A stretch of DNA of 60,242 nt from Flavobacteriaceae bacterium (GTDB taxonomy: Bacteria > Bacteroidota > Bacteroidia > Flavobacteriales > Flavobacteriaceae): positions 1 to 60,242 of the forward strand of contig JAGXIE010000112.1 in assembly GCA_024635765.1 (NCBI GenBank). Reading direction: 5' to 3'. Positions 46,252 to 53,767 of this stretch are shown here, one piece after another. The notes beneath the pieces were generated by a model. The model ran no database searches and was not told the origin of the DNA. It worked only from the letters and a program-made list of their open reading frames with translations. Position 1 is the stretch's first letter; every line of letters begins with the position of its first letter. The translations under genes and the position numbers were made by a program.

Positions 46252-46952
46252 TGCATTCAATAAACTACGGCACAAAGGAGTTGTTTTTCGATTTAAAACA
46301 ATCGAAAAGAAAATCCCTGTCGATTGAAGTATATCCAGATAATTCAATAAGAGTATTGGCCCCTCTAGCATCTAGCATGGAGGAAATTAAAAAAGTGATA
46401 TTAAAAAAATCGCGATGGATAATTCGGCAACAACATTATTTCGAACAATTCTTACCTAAAACACCGGAGCGGGAATACGTTTCTGGAGAAACACATTATT
46501 ACTTGGGTAGAGGATATTTGTTAAAAATAAGACCTGGTCAAAAAAATGTTATAAAGTTGAAAGGGGGATGTTTTCATGTGGAGTATTGCGGTTATGATGC
46601 ACAAAAGATTACAAAAAATCTAATGGCAAAATGGTATTATGAACATTCTGAAAAAAAGTTTTTCACGATAGCAAACGAGATGTTTTTAAAATTCAAAGAA
46701 TTTGAGCTAGATAAACCTAATATCGATATCAAAAGAATGGCAAAACGTTGGGGGAGTTGTCAGAAAAATGGCAAAATAATAATCAACCCAGAAATTATAA
46801 AAGCCCCAACTAAATGTATCGAATATGTCATAACACACGAAATGTGCCATCTAGTTCAATTCAGTCATGATAAAAAATTCTACACTCTATTATCTGAAAA
46901 AATGCCCAATTGGGAAAAATGGAAAAACAGATTAGAACAAACCTTGTCATAA
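46251..46952 (+). CDS. YgjP/SprT-like zinc metalloprotease of restriction operons
   Basis: 233 residues. The C-terminal half has KRWGSC and the zinc motif VITHEMCHLVQFSHDKKFY (HExxH around residue 195), characteristic of the M48-like YgjP/DUF45 family. Such genes are frequent at the 3' end of type I restriction operons, where their role is not understood. Last gene of the operon that starts at 37165. Confidence 0.93.
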   Translation: MHSINYGTKELFFDLKQSKRKSLSIEVYPDNSIRVLAPLASSMEEIKKVILKKSRWIIRQQHYFEQFLPKTPEREYVSGETHYYLGRGYLLKIRPGQKNVIKLKGGCFHVEYCGYDAQKITKNLMAKWYYEHSEKKFFTIANEMFLKFKEFELDKPNIDIKRMAKRWGSCQKNGKIIINPEIIKAPTKCIEYVITHEMCHLVQFSHDKKFYTLLSEKMPNWEKWKNRLEQTLS

Positions 46953-47446
46953 TGGGGTTATTATTTAGCCTTTTAAATCTCCACATACGGCACTTACTCA
47001 TTCATTCGTTCCGTGCCTACACTCATTCATTCCCAAGAGACTCCAGTTCCCCGCAGTACAGACAGTAATTACATTCAAACTTACAACTTCAAACAATAGT
47101 TATAGCGTTGTAATTACTGCCAGTACTTTTTGCCTTTGGCCTCAAATCCAAAGAAAATCAAATTTGTCTCCATCAAAACCTTAAGTCACAACTTGAACAT
47201 TCGGGAAGGCAGGTAATAAGGTGTTCGTCAGTCGTTCCATTTTGTTCCATAAAACATATCTGCAAGCCACTTTTCAGTTTCAAGTGTCATTGGGCATGCA
47301 GTGAAGCAATCTCACAATAAACAATGTTTTAATATTTCATGGGCTTGCATATACCATAAATAGTACCACTGCGGCGACACGTCCTCGTTGGCACTATTTA
47401 TTTGTTTTATTCCACACATTCTCTCCTTCCTCACCCGCAGCTACTC

Positions 47447-47522
47447 TTGTACCCTTACCTGCGAAAAGCAGGTACCCAATATGGAGCCTGCAAAAGCAGG
47501 CGAAATATTTATAAGGGTACAA
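47447..47522. repeat. Nested cruciform-like structure: outer stem enclosing two hairpins
   Basis: Outer perfect 11-bp inverted repeat TTGTACCCTTA (47447-47457) / TAAGGGTACAA (47512-47522). Inside are two hairpins, CCTGC-gaaaa-GCAGG (47458-47472) and GCCTGC-aaaa-GCAGGC (47486-47501). The layout gives a three-way junction in single-stranded DNA or RNA. The inner units resemble REP-like palindromes. Confidence 0.75.
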
Positions 47523-48091
47523 CCGCTGCTTCACTTTATGCGAGCCTGCGGGTCGCTTCGGGCAAAACCCACATAAATTTTAGTTTGATTGAATGTTTTG
47601 TAGTTTAAATGAAGTGTATATATTGATTCACATGCGGATAGATTAAAGATGTGGGTCTGCGGGTGTCACATTTTTTGAACCTCTCAAGTTGGCAAATAAG
47701 ATAGCTTCATCCTCGCGAAAGCGGGGACCTTCTTTTTCTAAATATCGCTTTGCTATATTCATATTTTTGCATTCAAAAGCTATCCTATTTTGCAAGGTGT
47801 ACACAAGAGCAACTCATTCAGTCAGCAATTCCATCCACCACACAATAGTTTCTACATTACGGTTTGGCCATTCGTTCATTTCCATAATGATTTCAGCAAA
47901 ACCTTATAACCCTGCATGCTCTTGAAGTTTCGTGGAGGCCAAACCTTAAATGAAAACTATTCCCCAACCTTCCATTGCTTCCTTCATTCTTTGCACTTGC
48001 CTAAACTTGAATATTTCGTACTACCTATAAAAATCCATCTGATACAATATAAAAATCAAAAAAATGCGACACCCTTGCGGTAAACCGTTGC

Positions 48092-48136
48092 TGTGGTACG
48101 CCCTTTTGCAGAAAAATGCAACGGGCTATTACCACA
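48092..48136. repeat. Long imperfect hairpin in the non-coding region
   Basis: TGTGGTA (48092-48098) pairs with TACCACA (48130-48136); inside, GCCC and TTGCA pair with TGCAA and GGGC around loop GAAAAA. A GCGGTAAACCG palindrome lies just upstream. Strong secondary structure without a T-run argues against a simple terminator. Confidence 0.65.
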
Positions 48137-48474
48137 CCACCCTCGCTCAACTCGCAGGCGGCTCGCGCCTTTTAGATTACCTGCTAATTCGAAATTTTGA
48201 GGATTACTTATAGAAAACTAATTCACTTAATCCGATAATCAATAGAAAATAAAAAACTCAAACATAAAGCAAAGGTACAGGCGTGCGGATGCGAGAGCTG
48301 CAAGGGTTCGCTTCGCCTGTTGAAAAAAATCTCCACCCTCGCTTTTTTCTTTTCATTTACAATTTTCATTGCCTGATACAGCTGACTGCCACTGAACACT
48401 GCACACTACAACACGGGTAGTATTTTTTCCACAGCCCTTGCACCAATCGCACCGTCCTGTGAAACAAGGGCATT

Positions 48475-48639
48475 ATGTTTAAGTTATTATTTAGAGTCCG
48501 TTTAGGTAGCAGATGGTTACTGGCGGGCATACGTACATCGGGCAGTCCATTCCATGTAGGTGTTCATTACGTTGGCTTTAAAGAGTACACGTTGCGCATC
48601 TTTTGGTTAGAGTGCTGTCTTTCAGAGCTTCCTTTTTAG
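48475..48639 (+). CDS. Possible 54-aa small protein
   Basis: ATG-initiated frame missing from the ORF track because of its length. It reads MFKLLFRVRLGSRWLLAGIR and ends LECCLSELPF. It is basic at the N-terminus and has two adjacent cysteines. The stop codon lies inside the terminator hairpin. I do not recognise a family. It could instead be part of a terminated non-coding RNA. Confidence 0.35.
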   Translation: MFKLLFRVRLGSRWLLAGIRTSGSPFHVGVHYVGFKEYTLRIFWLECCLSELPF

Positions 48640-48653
48640 GGAGCTCTTTTTTT
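48624..48653 (+). terminator. Strong rightward intrinsic terminator
   Basis: AGAGCTTCC (48624-48632) pairs with GGGAGCTCT (48639-48647) with one wobble, loop of 6, followed by a T-run. It shows that something is transcribed rightward from the structured non-coding region. Confidence 0.85.
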
Positions 48654-48680
48654 AATCGCTTCCGAAAAAATATTGAAACG

Positions 48681-48707
48681 AAAAAGCCCAGGAAATGTCT
48701 GGGCTTT
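48681..48707 (-). terminator. Leftward terminator of the four-gene cassette
   Basis: AAAGCCCAG (48683-48691) and CTGGGCTTT (48699-48707) form a 9-bp stem with an A-run on the plus strand (T-run on the minus strand). It overlaps the stop of the last cassette gene. Confidence 0.85.
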
Positions 48708-48900
48708 AATTGCTATCAATCTTACGTTTGAGTAGTTTTTTCGCTAAAAACTTGAAAAGCATCGAGGCAACAAAACTGGCAAACGCTCCAGTAAAGGCCA
48801 TAATAACCGTAACAATAATGTCATCGGGTCGAATATTGGGGACAATTGCAAAAAGAGTACCACCAGCGATACTTATTTTGTCATCAAAATTAAAATGCAT
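48706..48900 (-). CDS. Small membrane protein, cassette gene 4
   Basis: 64 residues with a central hydrophobic stretch (about 25-52, DIIVTVIMAFTGAFASFVASMLFKF) and a basic C-terminus (KKLLKRKIDSN). Last gene of a leftward four-gene set, 5 bases after the previous gene. The size and shape are holin-like but I have no family match. Confidence 0.7.
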   Translation of the reverse strand: MHFNFDDKISIAGGTLFAIVPNIRPDDIIVTVIMAFTGAFASFVASMLFKFLAKKLLKRKIDSN

Positions 48901-48905
48901 AGTGA

Positions 48906-49145
48906 TTAGCCCTCCTCGTCACTGTCTGTTTTTTCAGCATCATCACCCTCAACTACAGCTTGACTGACAGCTGTGGCCACAGTGCCAGCAACAGTCAAAT
49001 AAGTCGCTACGGTCACAACAATAGCTGGAAATGAAATCGGTGCAGCAATCACAGCGCCTCCCACAGCTGCCAAGGCAATACCAATATTTCGTAAAGTCTT
49101 AAAGAATTTAGGGGTTGGTTGTTTATAACGTTCTACAATGTTCAT
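48906..49145 (-). CDS. Small membrane protein, cassette gene 3
   Basis: 79 residues. N-terminus basic (NIVERYKQPTPKFFKTLRNIG), then alanine/valine-rich hydrophobic segments (about 22-65), then a very acidic tail (VEGDDAEKTDSDEEG). It overlaps the DUF5675 gene by 23 bases. The opposite charges of the tails of this protein and its neighbour suggest that they may pair. A holin-like role is a guess. Confidence 0.7.
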   Translation of the reverse strand: MNIVERYKQPTPKFFKTLRNIGIALAAVGGAVIAAPISFPAIVVTVATYLTVAGTVATAVSQAVVEGDDAEKTDSDEEG

Positions 49146-49545
49146 AGTTTACAGATTTAATGGTTAATAAAATGGTTTCTTTTCGGTCCTGGGCTTGGTG
49201 TACCACGGACAATAATTTTTGCAATGCAGGTCTTGCTTGCGCTCCCTTGCCGATACCTGTCAGATTAAGTACTGGAGCAATACAGCCCTCCAATTCCTTC
49301 AGCGCATCATTCGCGGGATGGATTAGAATCAAGCTTCTTTTTTCTACACCCTTTAAAAGCAAATGATGGTTGTGCTTTGGAGAAAACCTCGGAACAATCT
49401 CATAAACGCCTTCAGGAATACATGAAATGGAACGTCTGTTTTCTTTCCAAGGCAACTCAATTGTATGACACAAAAAACTGTGAGAGCAAAAGAGAGTACC
49501 ATTGGTACCCTCTTTAAAATAAGCTCTCTCAAGCGTGAACTCCAT
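49123..49545 (-). CDS. DUF5675 family protein
   Basis: 140 residues. GTLFCSHSFLCHTIELPWKENRR, the IPEGVYEIV block and ILIHPANDALKELEGCIAP match DUF5675, a phage- and element-associated family that may have an L,D-transpeptidase-like or peptidoglycan-related fold. There is no signal peptide. It starts 2 bases after the upstream gene's stop and overlaps the downstream gene, so the set is one operon. Confidence 0.8.
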   Translation of the reverse strand: MEFTLERAYFKEGTNGTLFCSHSFLCHTIELPWKENRRSISCIPEGVYEIVPRFSPKHNHHLLLKGVEKRSLILIHPANDALKELEGCIAPVLNLTGIGKGAQARPALQKLLSVVHQAQDRKETILLTIKSVNYEHCRTL

Positions 49546-49547
49546 GA

Positions 49548-50303
49548 CTATGGAGTATCAATGCCAACAACAGCCAAAGCATTGTAAGCGCCGTTTTTAA
49601 GCGGGTACATTTGGCCATTCACCTCTTGGAAAAATTCCACGCCAATCACCTGCACAATTGGAAGTGTAGAGTTGGCAGTCAAGTTCGCTGTCAAAGTTGT
49701 TGCAGCGATGTTGGAACTGTCCCAAGCAAGAATCGCAGTAGCTTCACTTGATACAACATGGGTTTCCGTTTGAAAATCCAATTCCGCACCACCTACAGAA
49801 AGTCTAAAGTGGGTAGTTCCACCAGGAGCAGCAATACTGTTCAAAGCCACAAAAGCAGCAAAATCAGTGGCAGCAGTTCCAGCCACACGGTCAATTGTTG
49901 AGGTATAGTCCACAAACAATAAAGAAGCAAGCTTCCCATTGATATTGAACTCAAAACCTCCCAATAGTGATAAATCACCATCTTGGACAGTCCTGAAACC
50001 ACGCTCATTGATTACGTCAGCTTTGACCACAGCGACCAATTTTTGAGTCAATCGACTCGTCACTCGTTTGTCCGATGCATTCTGCATCAAGTTTCGAAGC
50101 GCTACTCTGATGAGTTTTCCACCTTTACCAGCTGTCCCAAATTCAGACCCATTTTCACGAGTTCTCTGAAACGCAGGGTCATTCGCAATCCGACTGGCAT
50201 CAATCCCACCTTTTTCGCGTGCTAAATGACCGTCAGACGTTTTGTAAAAGGAAATACCACCGATAGTTCCTTTCAATTTAATAATACCTGTTTGTCTTGC
50301 CAT
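49548..50303 (-). CDS. Unknown protein heading the four-gene cassette (structural-like)
   Basis: 251 residues. The basic, glycine-rich N-terminus (MARQTGIIKLKGTIGGISFY, then DGHLAREKGGID) and DPAFQRTRENGSEFG are followed by a helical region and a C-terminal beta-rich domain high in T, A and N (about 100-251). I recognise the N-terminal pattern as recurrent in Bacteroidota hypothetical proteins next to DUF5675, but know no function. Composition is like a phage structural or tail-type protein. First gene of the leftward set. Confidence 0.75.
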   Translation of the reverse strand: MARQTGIIKLKGTIGGISFYKTSDGHLAREKGGIDASRIANDPAFQRTRENGSEFGTAGKGGKLIRVALRNLMQNASDKRVTSRLTQKLVAVVKADVINERGFRTVQDGDLSLLGGFEFNINGKLASLLFVDYTSTIDRVAGTAATDFAAFVALNSIAAPGGTTHFRLSVGGAELDFQTETHVVSSEATAILAWDSSNIAATTLTANLTANSTLPIVQVIGVEFFQEVNGQMYPLKNGAYNALAVVGIDTP

Positions 50304-50462
50304 AATTCAATATTTTTTTGATTATGAAGCAAATCAAGTTAGATTTGATAGAAGAATTGAATATCTAATTCCATCCCAACCGATTAAGACATTTTATGCC
50401 AATTGTTCATATATTGATGAGGTATAAATGATAGATGGATAAAGCATACTTAAAGTATTAAT

Positions 50463-50666
50463 ATGAAGATTGTAAGAGTTTGCATATTCCCAAAGGACAT
50501 CCATTGCATCACTGGAAGAAGTGAACGCTATGGCAGGAAGCTATTACAAGATATTAGAAAACACTTTGATAAAGAACCACATCAATTTATTACTGTAGAA
50601 GAATTCGCTGAATACAGTGGCATAAAAGAAGAAATAATTATTCAATATTTAGAACAAATTTCATAG
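50463..50666 (+). CDS. Small putative DNA-binding protein
   Basis: 67 residues. ITGRSERYGRKLLQDIRKHF and the end ITVEEFAEYSGIKEEIIIQYL look like a helical domain with a helix-turn-helix. Divergent from the four-gene cassette and 165 bases from attR. It resembles short Bacteroidota proteins found in multiple genomic contexts; possible regulator of the cassette. Confidence 0.7.
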   Translation: MKIVRVCIFPKDIHCITGRSERYGRKLLQDIRKHFDKEPHQFITVEEFAEYSGIKEEIIIQYLEQIS

Positions 50667-50831
50667 TATTTGATGAGATTTATATTGTTTTGAAGCCTTG
50701 AAAACACTATCTTTATAACAAGACAGATGAGCAAATTACAGCATTGCAATTCAACTGAAAAGTTTACATATCGGTCAACAGATTTTACAAGGCAACAATA
50801 AACCCCGACAGCCACTCATAATTGAGGAAAA

Positions 50832-50854
50832 GGTTTGAATCCAGTCGAGGTCAC
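50832..50854 (+). repeat. attR: copy of the tRNA-Arg 3' end
   Basis: Exact 23-bp repeat of 17203-17225 without any further tRNA sequence upstream: the preceding bases (GAGGAAAA) do not match the tRNA T-stem. It marks the right end of the island. Confidence 0.85.
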
Positions 50855-50879
50855 GGATAAATATTTAAATAAGAAAAAA

Positions 50880-51028
50880 CGCCAAGTTTACTTGAGCGTT
50901 TTTTTGTTTTAAATATTTTCAGAGCGGAGCTCTTCTGGAGCAACGCAGTTAATCCATCAACAATTTATTGCTAGGCGCCAAGTTTACTTGAGCGTTTTTT
51001 TGTTTTAAATGTTTTCAGAGCGGAGCTC
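50880..51028. repeat. 53-bp direct repeat, each copy holding a terminator
   Basis: Copies at 50880-50932 and 50976-51028 differ at one base. Each contains CGCCAAG-TTTA-CTTG-A-GCG plus a T-run (an intrinsic terminator) and GAGCGGAGCTC. The first lies 26 bases after attR, consistent with the original terminator of the tRNA gene having been duplicated. The remainder of 50667-51234 holds no gene. Confidence 0.8.
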
Positions 51029-51234
51029 ATTCTGGATCACTGTAGGTAATCCTGCTATTTCTTCTTGCACCATGCTTTCTATATCTTTTTTTTGTTTTAA
51101 TATGTTGCTGATATCCATACAAAACGGCCTATTTTTAGTCAATTTTAATACTAATTTATGATTCAATAATTTGAAATCTAATTAGTTATTATTAACTTAC
51201 TGATGAGGATAGAGTAAAACAAAAACAAGAAATC

Positions 51235-51594
51235 ATGTTTACAATAATAAAAAAATTACCTGATGATATTGTTGGAATACTCATTTCAGGGAAAACTACT
51301 AAAGAAGATTATGATCGAATCAATCCAATAATGGATCAATACAAACAAGAGCATAAAAAAATCAAAATGCTCATGGAGATTGTAGAATTAGACTATACTG
51401 CCAAAGCTTTTTGGGAGGAATTAAAGTTTGATTTTAAATATTTGGGTACCATCAGTGCGTTAGCTATAATTTCTGATAAAAAATGGCTTGAAGAATCTTT
51501 ACAAGCCTTCGGGTCCATCGTGCCTGGAATTTCAGCTAAAGGATTTGAAAGCGATCAAGTTGATGAAGCTATCGATTGGCTACAAAAACAATAG
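51235..51594 (+). CDS. SpoIIAA-like (STAS/SEC14-type) protein
   Basis: 119 residues of the SpoIIAA-like family (pfam11964 type). Opening MFTIIKKLPDDIVGILISGK, central KIKMLMEIVE and IDWLQKQ at the end are typical. Family members bind lipids or proteins in stress responses; no specific role is established. First gene to the right of the island, upstream of the baeRF-like gene. Confidence 0.85.
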   Translation: MFTIIKKLPDDIVGILISGKTTKEDYDRINPIMDQYKQEHKKIKMLMEIVELDYTAKAFWEELKFDFKYLGTISALAIISDKKWLEESLQAFGSIVPGISAKGFESDQVDEAIDWLQKQ

Positions 51595-51652
51595 ATAGTA
51601 TTGTAAATTCTCCTCATAATTTTCTAAATCAAATAAAGGCAAATTATATAAT

Positions 51653-51678
51653 GATATCGATATATCGATATATCGATA
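51653..51678. repeat. ATCGAT-type palindromic tract
   Basis: GATATCGATATATCGATATA continues as repeated TATCGATA units between the SpoIIAA-like and baeRF-like genes. It is self-complementary and could form a hairpin or be a binding site. Confidence 0.5.
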
Positions 51679-51795
51679 ACTCATCGTATACGGACATGTT
51701 TTTTATAAATGGCCAAGGTGATTTTATGACAATCGAATATGTCTAGTTCAAGCCAAAATAAAACTTAAAAAAACTTTAATTAAACACATTAGATT

Positions 51796-52950
51796 ATGAC
51801 ACTGATTACAAAAAAGAACATCGAAATATTAGACGGAATACAAAATGATACTTGTATCTCAATTTTTATCCCTACCCATCGTGAAGGGGAAGAGGTAAGG
51901 TCAGGAAAGGACACTTTAAGACTTAAAAACCAGTTGAAAGAGGTGAAGAATAAACTAGAATTTGAAGAAATGGGTCCAAAAGAAATTGATGCACTTTTAG
52001 CTCCTATTGAAGAATTGCTTGATGACAGTAAATTTTGGACACATCGATCAGACGGATTGGCGATTTTCCGATCTGATGATTTTTTTGAAACCTATACGCT
52101 CCCCGTATATTTTCAGGAGTACAATTATGTGTCAAACGAATTCTATCTGAAACCATTGTTGCCAATGTTCGCAGGTGATGGGATTTTTTATGTACTGTCT
52201 TTAGAGCTGGAGAGCGTGAAACTTTATGAACAGACGCGCCATAGCATTACAGAAATAAACATTGAAGATTTAATTCCCGAAAGTATGGAAGATCGTGTGG
52301 GTCACGATTATGAACAGAAAAGCCTACAATTCAAAAGTCAAGCTGATGCACGAGGAAGGGCAATGTACCATGGCCATGCAGAATCTGATTATGATCGTAA
52401 GAATGAGATAGCACGCTATTTCAGGGCCATAGACAAGGGATTGATGACAGTATTAAAGGATAAAAGTGCTCCTTTGGTTATCGCTTCACAAGAGTATCTT
52501 TTCTCAATCTATAAAGAGGAAAGTAGCTACAAGCATCTGGTAGATGACCTTATTGTTTGTAACCTTTCAGAAACCGATAAGTTTCTTTTGCACGAACTTG
52601 CATGGGAAAAAGTGGAACCGATTTTCGATGCAGATCGTAAAGAAAAAGCAAAACTTTTTAAGCAGCATGAAGCTTCGGGTGGGGCTTCATCCGATGTAGA
52701 GGAGGCGTTTCCTTCAGCTTTGGAAGGTAAAGTCGATACACTTTTTATCCGTAATAGATCAGATATATGGGGCATTTACAATCCTAAAAAACGACATGTG
52801 CGTATTGACGAGGAAACCAGCCCATCCAACATTTCGCTAATGAACAAAATGGCTATCAAAACATTTTTAAATGGAGGCAATGTATATCTGTTGGAAAAGG
52901 ACGAAATGCCGAATCCTTACTCAAAAGTTAACGCGCTATATCGCTATTAA
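51796..52950 (+). CDS. Bacterial archaeo-eukaryotic release factor homologue (baeRF family)
   Basis: 384 residues. CISIFIPTHREGEEVRSGKDTLRLKNQLKE opens the N-terminal domain, with FWTHRSDGLAIF; the central domain has FYVLSLELESVKLYEQTR, and the C-terminal part KVDTLFIRNRSDIWGIYNP. This order of blocks is the baeRF pattern, probably the baeRF7/3 group. These proteins are related to aeRF1 and the ribosome-hibernation factor Balon, and may act on stalled or resting ribosomes. Neighbouring genes suggest a stress-linked set. Confidence 0.82.
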   Translation: MTLITKKNIEILDGIQNDTCISIFIPTHREGEEVRSGKDTLRLKNQLKEVKNKLEFEEMGPKEIDALLAPIEELLDDSKFWTHRSDGLAIFRSDDFFETYTLPVYFQEYNYVSNEFYLKPLLPMFAGDGIFYVLSLELESVKLYEQTRHSITEINIEDLIPESMEDRVGHDYEQKSLQFKSQADARGRAMYHGHAESDYDRKNEIARYFRAIDKGLMTVLKDKSAPLVIASQEYLFSIYKEESSYKHLVDDLIVCNLSETDKFLLHELAWEKVEPIFDADRKEKAKLFKQHEASGGASSDVEEAFPSALEGKVDTLFIRNRSDIWGIYNPKKRHVRIDEETSPSNISLMNKMAIKTFLNGGNVYLLEKDEMPNPYSKVNALYRY

Positions 52951-52977
52951 ATAGATTCTATTCAAATAACAACCTAA

Positions 52978-53652
52978 ATGAAATATTATAAAGTTGTTTG
53001 CGTTTTTTTCTTGGCAATTTCTATATGTTCTTGCCAACCACCAGTGGTTTTTGGCGAGCCCCAGCCAGTTGATGTCCAAAGAATTTCTAGTATTCCAGAA
53101 TCATACATGGGTACTTTTTGGTGCAGCACGGACAGTATATCTCTCTTTATTGATAATAAAGCCTTTATAAAAGCAAAGGAACTTTTGGTGCATTTGACTA
53201 AAGAAGAAATAGAGTCAGATCCAAATTTGGAACTCCAAAACGGAAAGTTGTATGTGCACAGTTGGAAACAATCTTTCCCTATAGACAATAAAGGGGATAC
53301 TATTATTTCGTCAATTATTTTAAGAGATACTTTATTTGTAATTAGCTCGGAACAGATATTGAAGCCGTTCAAAGGGCACCTGATCCTAAATACAAAATTG
53401 GATGAAAATACATGGAGCGTAATGGTGGTATCACATAAATCGAAAGGTGTCCTTTCTCTGGCGCGAGCAACTCTGCCTGAAAGTCTGTCAAGACTCGATT
53501 CTGTTACCCCGCTTGAAACCTTGAAGGACAACAATGATAAGGAAACCCAAATATTATTAAGTCCAACGAAAGATGAGTTCAATCGCATCCTTCAAAATAG
53601 GTTGATTTTTGATGCGTCGTGTATGGAATTCGAGCAGATTTTTCCTTTGTAG
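52978..53652 (+). CDS. Lipoprotein of unknown function
   Basis: 224 residues with signal peptide and lipobox SICSC (Cys at about residue 19). The body is beta-rich without domains I recognise. It lies 28 bases after the baeRF-like gene and 116 before the P-type ATPase, so it is probably co-transcribed with the former. The minus-strand ORF over it is a shadow. Confidence 0.75.
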   Translation: MKYYKVVCVFFLAISICSCQPPVVFGEPQPVDVQRISSIPESYMGTFWCSTDSISLFIDNKAFIKAKELLVHLTKEEIESDPNLELQNGKLYVHSWKQSFPIDNKGDTIISSIILRDTLFVISSEQILKPFKGHLILNTKLDENTWSVMVVSHKSKGVLSLARATLPESLSRLDSVTPLETLKDNNDKETQILLSPTKDEFNRILQNRLIFDASCMEFEQIFPL

Positions 53653-53767
53653 ACAAATGAGTTTTGATATTAATATAATTTTGAAGAAGACCTTTTCAAA
53701 AACTTATTACTCAAATTTTTTTAATCATAAACCTCTGTTTTAATAGATAACTTCTTAATTTTTTCTT

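Larger units (their letters stand above)
46953..48474. other. 1.5-kb non-coding region rich in inverted repeats
   Basis: No credible gene on either strand; the ORF-track entries here (47388, 47402, 47689) are low-quality frames. Base composition is more GC-rich in patches than the neighbouring genes. It contains inverted pairs CAGTAATTACA/TGTAATTACTG (47063-47073 and 47109-47119), ATAAATAGT/ACTATTTAT (47356-47364 and 47393-47401), the nested structure at 47447-47522, a CCTCGC-GAAA-GCGGGG hairpin near 47711, and the long hairpin at 48092-48136. Plausible roles are oriT, replication origin, or an untranslated RNA. Confidence 0.6.

Noticed and set aside
37165-46952. Operon considered as a BREX or DISARM system
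   Set aside because: No PglZ, BrxC or DrmA-type motifs; HsdM/S/R motifs are clear.
47388-47925. ORFs of 62-78 aa in the non-coding region
   Set aside because: They run through the inverted-repeat hairpins and read as low-complexity or random sequence; two overlap in different frames.
48706-50303. Cassette considered as a full prophage
   Set aside because: No terminase, capsid, portal or tail genes are present.
50463-50666. 67-aa gene considered as the island's excisionase
   Set aside because: It lacks a convincing MerR/Xis winged helix; the 33774 gene fits that role better, so I kept only a generic DNA-binding call.
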